Assembly: GCA_041281825.1 (NCBI GenBank)
Contig: CP166298.1
Span: 62,001 to 126,000 of the forward strand
From: Paenibacillus_D tarimensis_A
GTDB taxonomy: Bacteria; Bacillota; Bacilli; Paenibacillales; Paenibacillaceae
Direction: 5' to 3'
Length of the DNA stretch: 64,000 nucleotides
The translations under genes were made by a program, and so were the position numbers. The notes under the pieces were generated by a model. The model had not been told where the DNA came from and did not search any database. It was given only the letters and a program-made list of their open reading frames with translations. This document shows positions 17,659 through 26,113 of this stretch, piece by piece. Within the stretch, counting starts at the first letter, position 1. Every line of letters starts with the position of its first letter.

Positions 17659-17700
17659 GAACTTAATCCATAATTAATACCAGAAAAGAGGATGATGAAG

Positions 17701-19125
17701 ATGTCAGCAACAGCAGCTAAACAGTTTTGGTTCGTCGTAGGTTCGCAGCATCTGTACGGGGAAGAAGCGCTGGCTGAAGTGAAGGCTCACGCGCAGAAGA
17801 TGACGGATGCCTTGAATAATAGCGGTGTGCTGCCTTATCCGCTTGTCTTGCAGGACCTGGCCGTCAGCGCGGATAAAATTACAAGCATCATGAAAGAGGT
17901 CAACTATCGAGACGAAGTGGCGGGCGTCATCACGTGGATGCACACGTTCTCGCCTGCGAAAATGTGGATTCGCGGTACGAAATTGCTGCAGAAGCCTTTG
18001 CTTCACCTGGCAACCCAGTTTAATGAAAGCATTCCTTGGGCAACGATCGACATGGACTTCATGAACCTGAACCAGGCCGCTCACGGCGACCGGGAATACG
18101 GCTTCATCAATGCCCGTCTGAAGAAACAAAATAAAATCGTTGTAGGCTACTGGGAACGTCCGGAAGTGCAGCGGCAGATTGCAGATTGGATGGACGTAGC
18201 GGTTGCCTATAATGAAAGCTTCAATATCAAAGTCGCCCGTTTCGGCGACAACATGCGCAACGTTGGCGTAACCGAAGGGGACAAGGTTGAGGCCCAGATT
18301 CAATTCGGTTGGACCGTAGACTACTATGGCATCGGCGACTTCGTGCAATACGTGAATGCCGTTACAGAGCAGGAAATCGACGATCTGATGGCCCAATATG
18401 CGGAGCTTTATGATTTCGATTACGGCACGTACAGCAAAGAAGCCTGGGAAGCCAGCGTCAGAGTCCAAGCGAGCTATGAAATCGCCCTCAAACGTTTCTT
18501 GGACGAGAGGGGCTATAATGCCTTTACAACGAACTTCGAAGATTTGCATGGAATGAAACAGCTTCCGGGACTTGCCGTCCAACGGCTGATGGCTCAAGGC
18601 TACGGCTTTGCCGGCGAGGGCGACTGGAAGACGGCCGCGCTCGATCGCTTGATGAAAGTGATGAGCCGCAATCAGAACACTGGCTTTATGGAGGATTACA
18701 CCTATGAGATGGCGGCCGGTCAGGAAGCTATCCTGCAATCCCATATGCTCGAGGTCGATCCGTCCTTGGCAAGCAACAAACCGAAAATTATTGTGTCCCC
18801 GCTCGGTATCGGCGATCGTGAAGATCCGGCGCGTCTGGTATTCGACGGCAAAGCCGGCGAAGGCGTCGTCGTATCCATGGCCGACTTCGGCACTCATTAT
18901 AAGCTGCTGATCAACGAGGTTTCCGCATTCGAGCCGACGGTTCCGGCTCCAAAGCTTCCTGTCGCTCGCGTCCTGTGGACGGTGAAGCCGAATTTCCAGG
19001 ATGGAGTGAAAGCCTGGATCGAGAATGGCGGCGGCCATCATACCGTCGTTTCCTTGAACCTGACGACAGATCAAATCGTGACCTACGCCAAGCTGGTTAA
19101 CTTGGAATACGTCGTTATTAAGTAA
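17701..19125 (+). CDS. araA: L-arabinose isomerase
   Basis: This 474-aa protein begins FWFVVGSQHLYGEEAL, the conserved AraA N-terminus. The central metal-site region has NTGFMEDYTYE and the C-terminus has NGGGHHTVVS with the conserved His pair. It isomerises L-arabinose to L-ribulose with a Mn2+ cofactor. The start is ATG 17701, 9 nt after AAGAGG; ATG 17692 is too close. It is the last gene of the kinase-araD-araA operon, which ends at a strong terminator. No arabinose transporter gene lies in the operon, so uptake must be encoded elsewhere. Confidence 0.96.
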   Translation: MSATAAKQFWFVVGSQHLYGEEALAEVKAHAQKMTDALNNSGVLPYPLVLQDLAVSADKITSIMKEVNYRDEVAGVITWMHTFSPAKMWIRGTKLLQKPLLHLATQFNESIPWATIDMDFMNLNQAAHGDREYGFINARLKKQNKIVVGYWERPEVQRQIADWMDVAVAYNESFNIKVARFGDNMRNVGVTEGDKVEAQIQFGWTVDYYGIGDFVQYVNAVTEQEIDDLMAQYAELYDFDYGTYSKEAWEASVRVQASYEIALKRFLDERGYNAFTTNFEDLHGMKQLPGLAVQRLMAQGYGFAGEGDWKTAALDRLMKVMSRNQNTGFMEDYTYEMAAGQEAILQSHMLEVDPSLASNKPKIIVSPLGIGDREDPARLVFDGKAGEGVVVSMADFGTHYKLLINEVSAFEPTVPAPKLPVARVLWTVKPNFQDGVKAWIENGGGHHTVVSLNLTTDQIVTYAKLVNLEYVVIK

Positions 19126-19142
19126 TCCATAAAGCAAAATGT

Positions 19143-19208
19143 AGAAACCGTTTCTTTCGTAAATGGGCGATTCCATTTACCAAGAAACGGTTTCTTTTCG
19201 TTTTTCGG
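19143..19208 (+). terminator. ara operon terminator
   Basis: A long stem pairs GAAACCGTTTCTT with AAGAAACGGTTTC and, inside it, TAAATGG with CCATTTA. It is followed by TTTTCGTTTTT. The right arm and trailing sequence resemble 31327-31378. Confidence 0.85.
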
Positions 19209-19237
19209 CATAAAGAAGGGCTGCATGTAAAAAAATA

Positions 19238-19277
19238 TTTACATTGTGTATAATATAGCATACATTATGTATATAAT
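19238..19277 (+). promoter_or_regulatory. AT-rich promoter of the XRE operon
   Basis: Two TATAAT hexamers (19249-19254 and 19272-19277) lie among repeated ACATT/ATGTA segments that form loose dyads. A regulator in the operon (19804-20058) may bind here. -35 boxes are not clear. Confidence 0.35.
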
Positions 19278-19304
19278 TAGTTACATGCATAAGGAGTGAT
19301 GGAT

Positions 19305-19811
19305 ATGTCGTATCAAGAAAAAAGAGCTATTGTTTCAATGGTTACAGGGATTTTTATTTTGGGGGCATATTGTGTCTACGCATACGGGAAGTATCAGTCA
19401 GGTAAGATTGCCACGCATGATATGAAATTCTGGGCAGGCACCATGCTGATGTTTATCGGTATAGGCATTGTTGCTGCCATTACCATTCAAATCATTTTTC
19501 ACATTCTGCTTTCTGTGGCGGTTACTGTACAGGAAAAAACACGGAATGGCCAATGTGATGATAAAGAAATCAAGAAAACAATTGAATCAGAAATGGTTCC
19601 AGATGAAATGATTAAGCTGATTGAACTCAAATCAATGCGAATTGGCTTCATTGTTGCAGGAATTGGATTTGTCACAGCTCTTGTGTCGCAGGTATTAGAC
19701 TATTCAAATGCAGTCATGCTTAACATCATGTTTGTATCATTCTATGCAGGCTCGCTGTTTGGAGGTTTAACCCAGCTGTACTTTTACAGAAAGGGGGTAA
19801 AAAATGGCTAA
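19305..19811 (+). CDS. Small multi-pass membrane protein of unknown function
   Basis: This 168-aa protein has four likely membrane segments (AIVSMVTGIFILGAYCVYAYG; FWAGTMLMFIGIGIVAAITIQIIF; IGFIVAGIGFVTALVSQVL; VMLNIMFVSFYAGSLFGGL) with a charged cytoplasmic loop between the second and third. I do not recognise a named family. AAGGAG sits 8 nt before ATG 19305. The stop overlaps the start of the XRE regulator gene by 8 bp, and that pairing (integral membrane protein plus a small XRE repressor) is common in Bacillota. Confidence 0.75.
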   Translation: MSYQEKRAIVSMVTGIFILGAYCVYAYGKYQSGKIATHDMKFWAGTMLMFIGIGIVAAITIQIIFHILLSVAVTVQEKTRNGQCDDKEIKKTIESEMVPDEMIKLIELKSMRIGFIVAGIGFVTALVSQVLDYSNAVMLNIMFVSFYAGSLFGGLTQLYFYRKGVKNG

Positions 19812-20058
19812 GAAACTTCAAATTACAAACAACATCCGAAGACTGCGTTTCTTTGCCAATGAAATGACACAGCAGCAGCTAGCTGAAAAAGTAGGCGTCT
19901 CAAGACAGACCATCATCGCAATAGAAGCGGGAAAGTACTCTCCCTCGTTGGAACTCGCTTTCAGAATCGCTGAAACATTTGGTGTTAAAATCGGGGAAGT
20001 ATTTGATTATGAAATAAGAGAGCAAGAAAATAAGGGGAAAGAAGGAGTAGACAAATGA
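19804..20058 (+). CDS. XRE-family helix-turn-helix regulator (small, YozG-like)
   Basis: This 84-aa protein is almost entirely a Cro/C1-type helix-turn-helix: IRRLRFFANEMTQQQLAEKV, then SRQTIIAIEAGKYSPSLELA and FRIAETFGVKIGEVFDYE. The acidic-basic tail is short. The ending of this domain is typical of YozG/YgzD-type small regulators that partner with membrane proteins. It overlaps both neighbours (ATGGC inside the previous gene and ATGA with the next), so the three genes form a tight operon, probably autoregulated. Confidence 0.9.
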   Translation: MAKKLQITNNIRRLRFFANEMTQQQLAEKVGVSRQTIIAIEAGKYSPSLELAFRIAETFGVKIGEVFDYEIREQENKGKEGVDK

Positions 20059-20726
20059 ACAATAATAAAAGGATTGCCAGATTTGTCGGAGTGTTATATA
20101 TCATCGGGACGGTTGCAGGCATACTAAGTGTTGTATTTACTGGGGCGATTCTTGGGAGTAATAATTTACTTCTGAAAGTTTCAGCAAATGTAAACCAAGT
20201 CAAACTAGGAACGCTCTTTATATTGATCATGGGTATTTCACTTGCTTTGGTTCCGGTTGTCATCTATCCAATTGTAAAAAAGTATAATGAAGCTTTGGCT
20301 CTTGGGTATGTTGTTTTCCGGGGAGCTCTTGAGACCTTTGCTTATATTGTAACAGCTATTTGGCTATTGCTTGTGGCATTAAGTAAGGAATATATAAATA
20401 CGGGTTCCCCCGACAGCGCCAGCTTTCAGACCATGAGTCATTTGGTATCAAATTCAGGTGAACAGCTTCATTCAATTACAATGATTATATTTAGCCTTGG
20501 TGCTTTGATGTTTTATTATCTATTATACCAATCCAAACTAATACCAAAATGGCTGTCGGGTTGGGGGTTTATTGCAGGCATAATCTACTTAGCAACAGGT
20601 GTATTCGCCATGTTTGGAACAATATCTACGTTTGTATTGCTGCCACTTGCTTTGCAGGAAATGGTTATGGCAGTGTGGCTAATAATAAAAGGATTCAATC
20701 CATCTGCAAAAGCTTCAAAGGTATAG
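20055..20726 (+). CDS. DUF4386 family membrane protein
   Basis: This 223-aa protein has six to seven hydrophobic helices and begins RIARFVGVLYIIGTVAGILS, the hallmark of the DUF4386 family. Later segments include YVVFRGALETFAYIVTAIWLLL and a C-terminal LALQEMVMAVWLIIKGFNP, also characteristic. Function is unknown. The start overlaps the regulator stop by 4 nt (ATGA), so its expression should follow the regulator. Confidence 0.85.
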   Translation: MNNNKRIARFVGVLYIIGTVAGILSVVFTGAILGSNNLLLKVSANVNQVKLGTLFILIMGISLALVPVVIYPIVKKYNEALALGYVVFRGALETFAYIVTAIWLLLVALSKEYINTGSPDSASFQTMSHLVSNSGEQLHSITMIIFSLGALMFYYLLYQSKLIPKWLSGWGFIAGIIYLATGVFAMFGTISTFVLLPLALQEMVMAVWLIIKGFNPSAKASKV

Positions 20727-21091
20727 GAGAAGATTATTAGATATCAAGAGTACAGGTGTAATAGGTGACCCAACTTTTGCAAGTACCGATTGAGGAGAAA
20801 AACTCTGGAATTGTACGGTTAATTCAAACTGTACTTTAAAGTATTGTCAGGAATGCGTTTACATGCTATTCTGAAAGAGGTTAAATTTGTCTGAATTGTG
20901 GACGTTCTCACAAGCGGCTTGAACTGGAACAGCGCTCCTGTTGCCAGACAAGCTTTTACGGTATCGAAGGTTGGTTGAGCATAGCGACCCTGTGTATAAA
21001 CAACCGTCATTATTCAACCCTTAGCCTAGCTGCGGGGAGAATTCTGACGGTTTATTTTATTATTTTTACAATAAGGGACAGGAGGCATTTT
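20727..21091. other. Intergenic region, possibly degenerate coding debris
   Basis: This 365-bp gap contains short uninterrupted stretches in several frames but no start with a ribosome site and no recognisable domain. No clear promoter or terminator was found. It ends with GACAGGAGG before the transporter gene. Confidence 0.3.
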
Positions 21092-22372
21092 ATGCAAAAG
21101 GTGAAAAATCGGTGGCTCATCGCAGTCGCAGCCGTAGGAATCCACATTTCGATTGGATCGGTGTATGCTTGGAGCAATTTTACGAATCCGCTAATGAATC
21201 AGTTCGGATGGAAGGCAAGTCAGGTTCAATTTACGTTTAGTCTAGCCATCTTGTTTCTAGGATTGGCCGCCGCATTTCTGGGCCACTTTGTGGAGAAACA
21301 CGGGCCTCGTAAGGCCGGACTGGTCGCTGCGGGATTTTTTGGAGCCGGGATTATCGGTTCTGGACTAGCGGTACATATGGGGTCATTGCCTTTGCTGTAT
21401 CTTTTTTACGGGGTATTCGGCGGAATCGGCCTGGGGGTTGGTTACATCGCTCCCGTATCCACTCTTGTCAAGTGGTTTCCGGATCGGCGCGGACTGGCGA
21501 CAGGTTTGGCGATCATGGGATTTGGTTTCGCGGCTGCCATAAGCAGCCCGATTATGGACTTCTTGATCAGATCGGTAGGTGTATCGCGCACATTTTATAT
21601 TTTAGGCGCCGCATATTTGACGATTATAACCTTATCTTCTCTATACCTGAAGAAACCGCCTGCGGATTGGATGCCGGAAGGCTTGAAACAAAAGATGAAG
21701 GCCGGGAAGGGAACAATGGCAGTCGATCTTTCCCAGCTTACTGCGAACGAGGCGGTAAAAACCTCCCGGTTTTACTTTCTATGGCTAATGCTCTTTATCA
21801 ATGTGACATGCGGTATCGCGATCCTTTCGGCAGCTAAGCCAATGGCACAGGAAAGCATCGGAATGAGCGCAGTGGAAGCTGCAGCGCTTGTCGGGATTCT
21901 CGGTTTATTCAACGGCTTTGGCCGGATCGGTTGGGCAAGCGTATCTGATTATATCGGTCGTCCGAATACGTACACGACATTCTTCATTCTGCAAATCGTT
22001 CTCTTTGCTTTACTGCCGCATACGACCAACTCGTTATTGTTTCAGTTGATGCTTGTGGTCGTGTACACCTGCTACGGCGGAGGGTTCGCCTCTATTCCCG
22101 CCTATATCGGGGATCTGTTCGGAACGAAACAGCTTGGTGCGATCCACGGTTATATTCTGACGGCTTGGGCGGCCGCTGGGCTGGCGGGGCCGATGTTTGC
22201 CGCCTGGATTAAGGATACGACGGGAAGCTACGCCGCCAGTCTGTCTTTCTTCTCGGGATTGTTTATCATTGCGCTTATCGTTTCCATTCTCATCCGCAGA
22301 GATATTCGCAAACTGAAACAACAGTCTTCCGCTCCATCTCAATCGGGCATTAAGTCGGCTAAAGTATACTAA
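21092..22372 (+). CDS. MFS transporter, oxalate/formate antiporter (OFA) family
   Basis: This 426-aa protein has 12 predicted membrane helices. The first segment ends GSVYAWSNFTNPL, the OFA-family landmark, and the loop between helices 2 and 3 has EKHGPRKAG. WFPDRRGLATGLAIMGFG and GRIGWASVSDYIGRPNTY are also typical. OFA members exchange oxalate, formate or related monocarboxylates. The neighbouring formate dehydrogenase-like enzyme and FdhD suggest formate or a similar acid as substrate, which is inference. AGGAGG precedes ATG 21092. Confidence 0.88.
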   Translation: MQKVKNRWLIAVAAVGIHISIGSVYAWSNFTNPLMNQFGWKASQVQFTFSLAILFLGLAAAFLGHFVEKHGPRKAGLVAAGFFGAGIIGSGLAVHMGSLPLLYLFYGVFGGIGLGVGYIAPVSTLVKWFPDRRGLATGLAIMGFGFAAAISSPIMDFLIRSVGVSRTFYILGAAYLTIITLSSLYLKKPPADWMPEGLKQKMKAGKGTMAVDLSQLTANEAVKTSRFYFLWLMLFINVTCGIAILSAAKPMAQESIGMSAVEAAALVGILGLFNGFGRIGWASVSDYIGRPNTYTTFFILQIVLFALLPHTTNSLLFQLMLVVVYTCYGGGFASIPAYIGDLFGTKQLGAIHGYILTAWAAAGLAGPMFAAWIKDTTGSYAASLSFFSGLFIIALIVSILIRRDIRKLKQQSSAPSQSGIKSAKVY

Positions 22373-22443
22373 GGCAGCTGGAAGCATGAATACAATAGGA
22401 ATATGCGCAACTATTAATCAACATAAAAGAGGACTATCTGCTT

Positions 22444-22818
22444 ATGAACAATTACGAAGCTGAGTTCAGCAATTTGGTGCGGGCCTTTCGAAAACGGCAT
22501 ATGGGAAAGGGGCCCAGCCACATTCGGACTACGTTTTGCAAGAATTGGGCCATCTGTGAAATGCAAGGAAACCTTTCGCCGGTCGAGAAGTTTATAGCTA
22601 CTGCCGAAGAGGGCAAGCAAATGTTAAGAGCCGCCCGGACGGAAATGGTAAAGCAAATGTACAGGAAGCATCCTCCTCATGAGATGGAGGATCTTCTTGG
22701 AGCAAAGCTTATCGACCTCTATGTGGATATCGATATCGATAAAGACTTTGGGATGTCGATCTTTGTGTTTGATAAAAATGTGGAGGAGAATCTTAGCAAA
22801 CGTAATAGAGAAGGGTGA
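22444..22818 (+). CDS. DUF2294 family protein
   Basis: This 124-aa soluble protein has an N-terminal region (EFSNLVRAFRKRHMGKGPSH) and a second half (ARTEMVKQMYRKHPPHEMEDLLGAKLIDLYVDIDIDKDFGMSIFVF) matching the DUF2294 pattern. Its biochemical role is not known. In Bacillus a comparable protein is, from memory, encoded beside a formate dehydrogenase-like gene, and the same order is seen here. The gene lies 71 bp after the OFA transporter and its stop nearly touches the molybdoenzyme gene, so the two are probably cotranscribed. Confidence 0.8.
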   Translation: MNNYEAEFSNLVRAFRKRHMGKGPSHIRTTFCKNWAICEMQGNLSPVEKFIATAEEGKQMLRAARTEMVKQMYRKHPPHEMEDLLGAKLIDLYVDIDIDKDFGMSIFVFDKNVEENLSKRNREG

Positions 22819-22823
22819 CAAAG

Positions 22824-25181
22824 ATGGGGAAAACGAAACATCCAGGCCCTCAGAAGAAAGCGTTAATGCCTGCGCCAAAGCTATGGGTAAGTCCGATTCC
22901 GTTCGGACTCGGTAAATTGAAGCCCAAGCATATTCGGGACACGATGCAAATTGCCTGGGATAACCGGGATAACCTGGGCTATGCCGCGCGTATTATTACT
23001 CAAGGCGTATGCGACGGTTGCGCCCTGGGTGTGTCGGGGATCTATGACCAAACGCTATCAGGCCCGCACATTTGCACAACAAGGCTTAATGTATTGAGAC
23101 TGAATACGATGGGTCCGGTTAAACCGGAGATTCTGCATGCGGACATCGATGAACTGCGAAAGTATGACAGCACGCAGCTCCGGCAATTGGGCCGCATACC
23201 TTATCCGATGATACGCCGCAAAGGAGATCGTAAGTTTACCCGTATCTCCTGGGATGAGGCCTTGAATCTCATTGCCGGCAAAATGAAAGAACTGGATCCG
23301 AAACAAGTCGCATTTTATTTAACCTCCCGCGGAATTACGAATGAGTCTTACTATGTGGCGGGGAAGGTCGCCCGTTTCCTTGGCGCGAATAACATCGATA
23401 ATGCGAGTCGAATTTGTCACTCTCCCAGCAAGACGGCCTTAAAGCGCTCTATTGGGGTAGGGGCATCGACTTCCAATTATCTCGATTGGATCGGGACGGA
23501 TATCCTGTTATTCTGGGGCAGCGTAGCTTCGAACAGTTCCCCTGTTTCAACAAAATATATGTTGGAAGCAAAGAAAAAAGGGACCAAAATTATCGTCATC
23601 AATCCTTACCGGGAACCGGCCATGGAAAAATATTGGATTCCTTCTAATGCCGAATCCGCCTTGTTTGGAACCAAGCTGGCTGACGACTTCTATCAGGTAA
23701 ACATTGGCGGGGATATTGCCTTGATGCACGGCATTATGAAGCATTGGTTCGATATGGAGGAACAACAACCCGGTTCAGCGATCAACCATTCCTTTGTGAA
23801 GAATCATGTTAATGGCTATGAAGAGCTGAAGGATCATGTACAGAAGCAATCGTGGGACCATATCGTAGCTTCTTCCGGTATTTCCAGGGAACGGATAACC
23901 GAACTGTCAGAGCTGCTTGCGAATAGCACAAACGCGGTTTACGCCTGGTCTCTCGGACTAACCATGCATATTTTTGCTACCGACAATATTTCCCAAGTCG
24001 CAAATCTTGCGCTTCTTCGAGGTCACTTAGGACGCAAGCATGCAGGTCTGATGCCATTCCGAGGCCACTCTTCCGTACAGGGAAGCGGGGAGATGGGAGC
24101 CGATCCGTTTGTGCTTCCCGGGGGCGATTTCTATGGCGAAAATGTGGAGCGAGTGGAGAAGCTTTGGGGGTTTGAACTAGAAAAGTGGCAAGGGGATGTC
24201 GTTGGGGTTACGCTGGAAAACATCATGCTGCCGGAGCATCATGAGCGCAAAATCAAGTTATATTATTTATCCGGCGGCAATTTCCTTGAAACGATGCCTG
24301 ATCCTTCATTTGTCGAACGAGCGCTGTCTCAATTGGATATTCGCATTCACCAAGATATTATACTGAATACATCCACATTAGTGGACGCCCAAGAAGCGGT
24401 TATTATTTTGCCGGCGAAGACCCGGTATGAACAAGAGGGCGGTGGAACCTCGACCTCCACCGAGCGAATGGTTTACTTCTCGCCTGAAATTGAAGGCAAC
24501 AAGAATAGAATCGAAGAAGCGCGCGCAGAGTGGAAAATATATATTGATTTGGCAAAGAGGATTAAGCCTGAAACCGCTCATTTGGTCGATTTTGAAGATG
24601 CGCAGGCGATTCGCGATGAGATTGCAGCTGCCAATCCGAATTATGACGGAATACAACATCTCAAGAAACAAGGGGATGTGTTCCAATGGGGCGGAGCCTG
24701 GCTGTGTGAAGACGGAATTTGTCCTACGCCCGATGGCAGAGGGAACCTGATTCCGGTCAGCATCCCGGACTTGGACAAAAAAGCCGGTGAATTTTACCTG
24801 ACGACACGCCGCGGCAAGCAGTTTAACTCTATGATTTATAAGGAAACCGACCCCATTAATGGTGCAGGGCGATACGATGTTCTGATGAATGCGGAGGATG
24901 CGAGAGCATTAAGCATTCAAGAAGGAGAAGGGATTGTTGTCTATAACCGCTATGGCGTCTTCCAAGGCCGGGCCAAGCTTGTAAACATAGCGAAGGGGAA
25001 TGTGGGCGTCCATTTCCCCGAGGGAAATTTCTTGCTTCCCAAGGGCCGTTATGAGGAGTTCTCCAAGATTCCCGATTATAATGTTGGCGTGAAAGTGGAT
25101 AAAGCCGATCGTTATAACGCCGGAAAAGACGTTCAATACGCGGAAAAAAGGATTGAAGAATTAGAAATGGACGTGAACTAG
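22824..25181 (+). CDS. FdhF/YdeP family molybdopterin oxidoreductase (formate dehydrogenase-like)
   Basis: This 785-aa molybdoenzyme carries a Cys cluster near the N-terminus (CDGCALGVSG, then PHICTTRLN), the reduced motif of the TIGR01701-type group rather than the full four-Cys iron-sulfur motif. The body has FTRISWDEALNLIAGKM, ASRICHSPSKTALKRSIG (Cys is the possible molybdenum ligand) and FRGHSSVQGSGEMG. There is no N-terminal ferredoxin-like extension as in YjgC/YrhE, so its size is like E. coli YdeP. Formate as substrate is inferred from context. The start is ATG 22824 after GAAGGG. FdhD follows directly, as expected for an enzyme needing sulfurated cofactor. Confidence 0.88.
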   Translation: MGKTKHPGPQKKALMPAPKLWVSPIPFGLGKLKPKHIRDTMQIAWDNRDNLGYAARIITQGVCDGCALGVSGIYDQTLSGPHICTTRLNVLRLNTMGPVKPEILHADIDELRKYDSTQLRQLGRIPYPMIRRKGDRKFTRISWDEALNLIAGKMKELDPKQVAFYLTSRGITNESYYVAGKVARFLGANNIDNASRICHSPSKTALKRSIGVGASTSNYLDWIGTDILLFWGSVASNSSPVSTKYMLEAKKKGTKIIVINPYREPAMEKYWIPSNAESALFGTKLADDFYQVNIGGDIALMHGIMKHWFDMEEQQPGSAINHSFVKNHVNGYEELKDHVQKQSWDHIVASSGISRERITELSELLANSTNAVYAWSLGLTMHIFATDNISQVANLALLRGHLGRKHAGLMPFRGHSSVQGSGEMGADPFVLPGGDFYGENVERVEKLWGFELEKWQGDVVGVTLENIMLPEHHERKIKLYYLSGGNFLETMPDPSFVERALSQLDIRIHQDIILNTSTLVDAQEAVIILPAKTRYEQEGGGTSTSTERMVYFSPEIEGNKNRIEEARAEWKIYIDLAKRIKPETAHLVDFEDAQAIRDEIAAANPNYDGIQHLKKQGDVFQWGGAWLCEDGICPTPDGRGNLIPVSIPDLDKKAGEFYLTTRRGKQFNSMIYKETDPINGAGRYDVLMNAEDARALSIQEGEGIVVYNRYGVFQGRAKLVNIAKGNVGVHFPEGNFLLPKGRYEEFSKIPDYNVGVKVDKADRYNAGKDVQYAEKRIEELEMDVN

Positions 25182-26006
25182 TTGGGGGATGAGGAGACAA
25201 CAAACGGTTTCGTTCTTAATCGACGTAAGGTTATTCGTTATCTCGATCATCAATGGAGCGAGACCGATGATGACATTGCCGTGGAGTACCCGATGACTAT
25301 TGTTGTAGATGGGGAAGAGTTTGCCACAATGGTTTGCACCCCTACTCACCTTGAGGAGATGGTTTACGGATTTTTGGCCTCGGAAGGCCTGATTCGATTT
25401 GCGAATGAAGTGCTTTCCTTGTCCATCGACAAGAGTCGCGGATATGCTTATGTCGTATTGAAAAATAAACAAACGATCAACAAGGACTATTATTCGAAGC
25501 GATTTATCGGGTCTTGCTGCGGTAAAAGCAGGCAGTTTTACTTTAAAAATGATGTCCGAACCGCACGGACGGTCATGAGCCGCACGCAGATTACGGTCGA
25601 GCAATGTTTTGCACGAATGAAAGAAATGCAGGAACAATCCCGTGATTTTCTTGTTTCCGGCGGAGTTCATAATGCGGCGATGTGTGCTCCCGAGGGCTTG
25701 ATCATTGCCCGTGAAGACATTGGCCGACATAATGCGCTGGATAAAATATTCGGATATTGCCTTCGGAATCGTGTAAACCCATCAGACAAACTGATTGTTT
25801 TTAGCGGCCGAATTTCTTCGGAAGTGCTGCTGAAAGCAGCGAAAATCGGGGTCGGTATTGTGTTGTCGAAGTCGGCCCCGTCTACGTTAGCTTTAGATTT
25901 AGCTGATCAATTGGGGATTACAACAGTAGGTTTTATACGGGGATCTTCCTTGAATATCTACACGCACCCGGAACGGATTGCGGATACACACAGCACTCGA
26001 TCTTGA
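25182..26006 (+). CDS. fdhD: Formate dehydrogenase accessory sulfurtransferase FdhD
   Basis: This 274-aa protein transfers sulfur to the molybdenum cofactor of formate dehydrogenase. Conserved parts are MTIVVDGEEFATMVCTP, EEMVYGFLASEGLI, the GSCCGKSRQFYF loop with paired Cys, SGGVHNAAMC, REDIGRHNALDKIFG and SGRISSEVLLKAAKIGVGIV. The start appears to be TTG 25182, immediately after the upstream stop; there is no in-frame ATG before the conserved domain. No strong ribosome site is visible, so expression may rely on coupling to the enzyme gene. Confidence 0.92.
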   Translation: MGDEETTNGFVLNRRKVIRYLDHQWSETDDDIAVEYPMTIVVDGEEFATMVCTPTHLEEMVYGFLASEGLIRFANEVLSLSIDKSRGYAYVVLKNKQTINKDYYSKRFIGSCCGKSRQFYFKNDVRTARTVMSRTQITVEQCFARMKEMQEQSRDFLVSGGVHNAAMCAPEGLIIAREDIGRHNALDKIFGYCLRNRVNPSDKLIVFSGRISSEVLLKAAKIGVGIVLSKSAPSTLALDLADQLGITTVGFIRGSSLNIYTHPERIADTHSTRS

Positions 26007-26082
26007 TTGGCTATCAAAAATGAATTGAAGGCGGTCAGGTTCTAGTGCCATTAGTTCAATATACGTCATCCTAACAAAGAAA

Positions 26083-26109
26083 GGACCATCCCCAAAGGAT
26101 GGCCATTTT
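26083..26109. terminator. Bidirectional terminator between fdhD and the MDR gene
   Basis: GGACCATCC (26083-26091) pairs with GGATGGCC (26097-26104), followed by ATTTT, between convergent genes. It resembles the hairpin at 13751-13774, but no palindrome repeat follows. Confidence 0.75.
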
Positions 26110-26113
26110 ACGT

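Noticed and set aside
17704..19176. A 490-codon open frame on the minus strand opposite araA
   Set aside because: It mirrors the araA reading frame, has no ribosome site or recognisable domain, and araA is certain. It is a codon-bias shadow.
20727..21091. Short open frames in the gap before the OFA transporter, possibly transposase debris
   Set aside because: Frames are broken, lack ribosome sites, and no family signature could be recognised.
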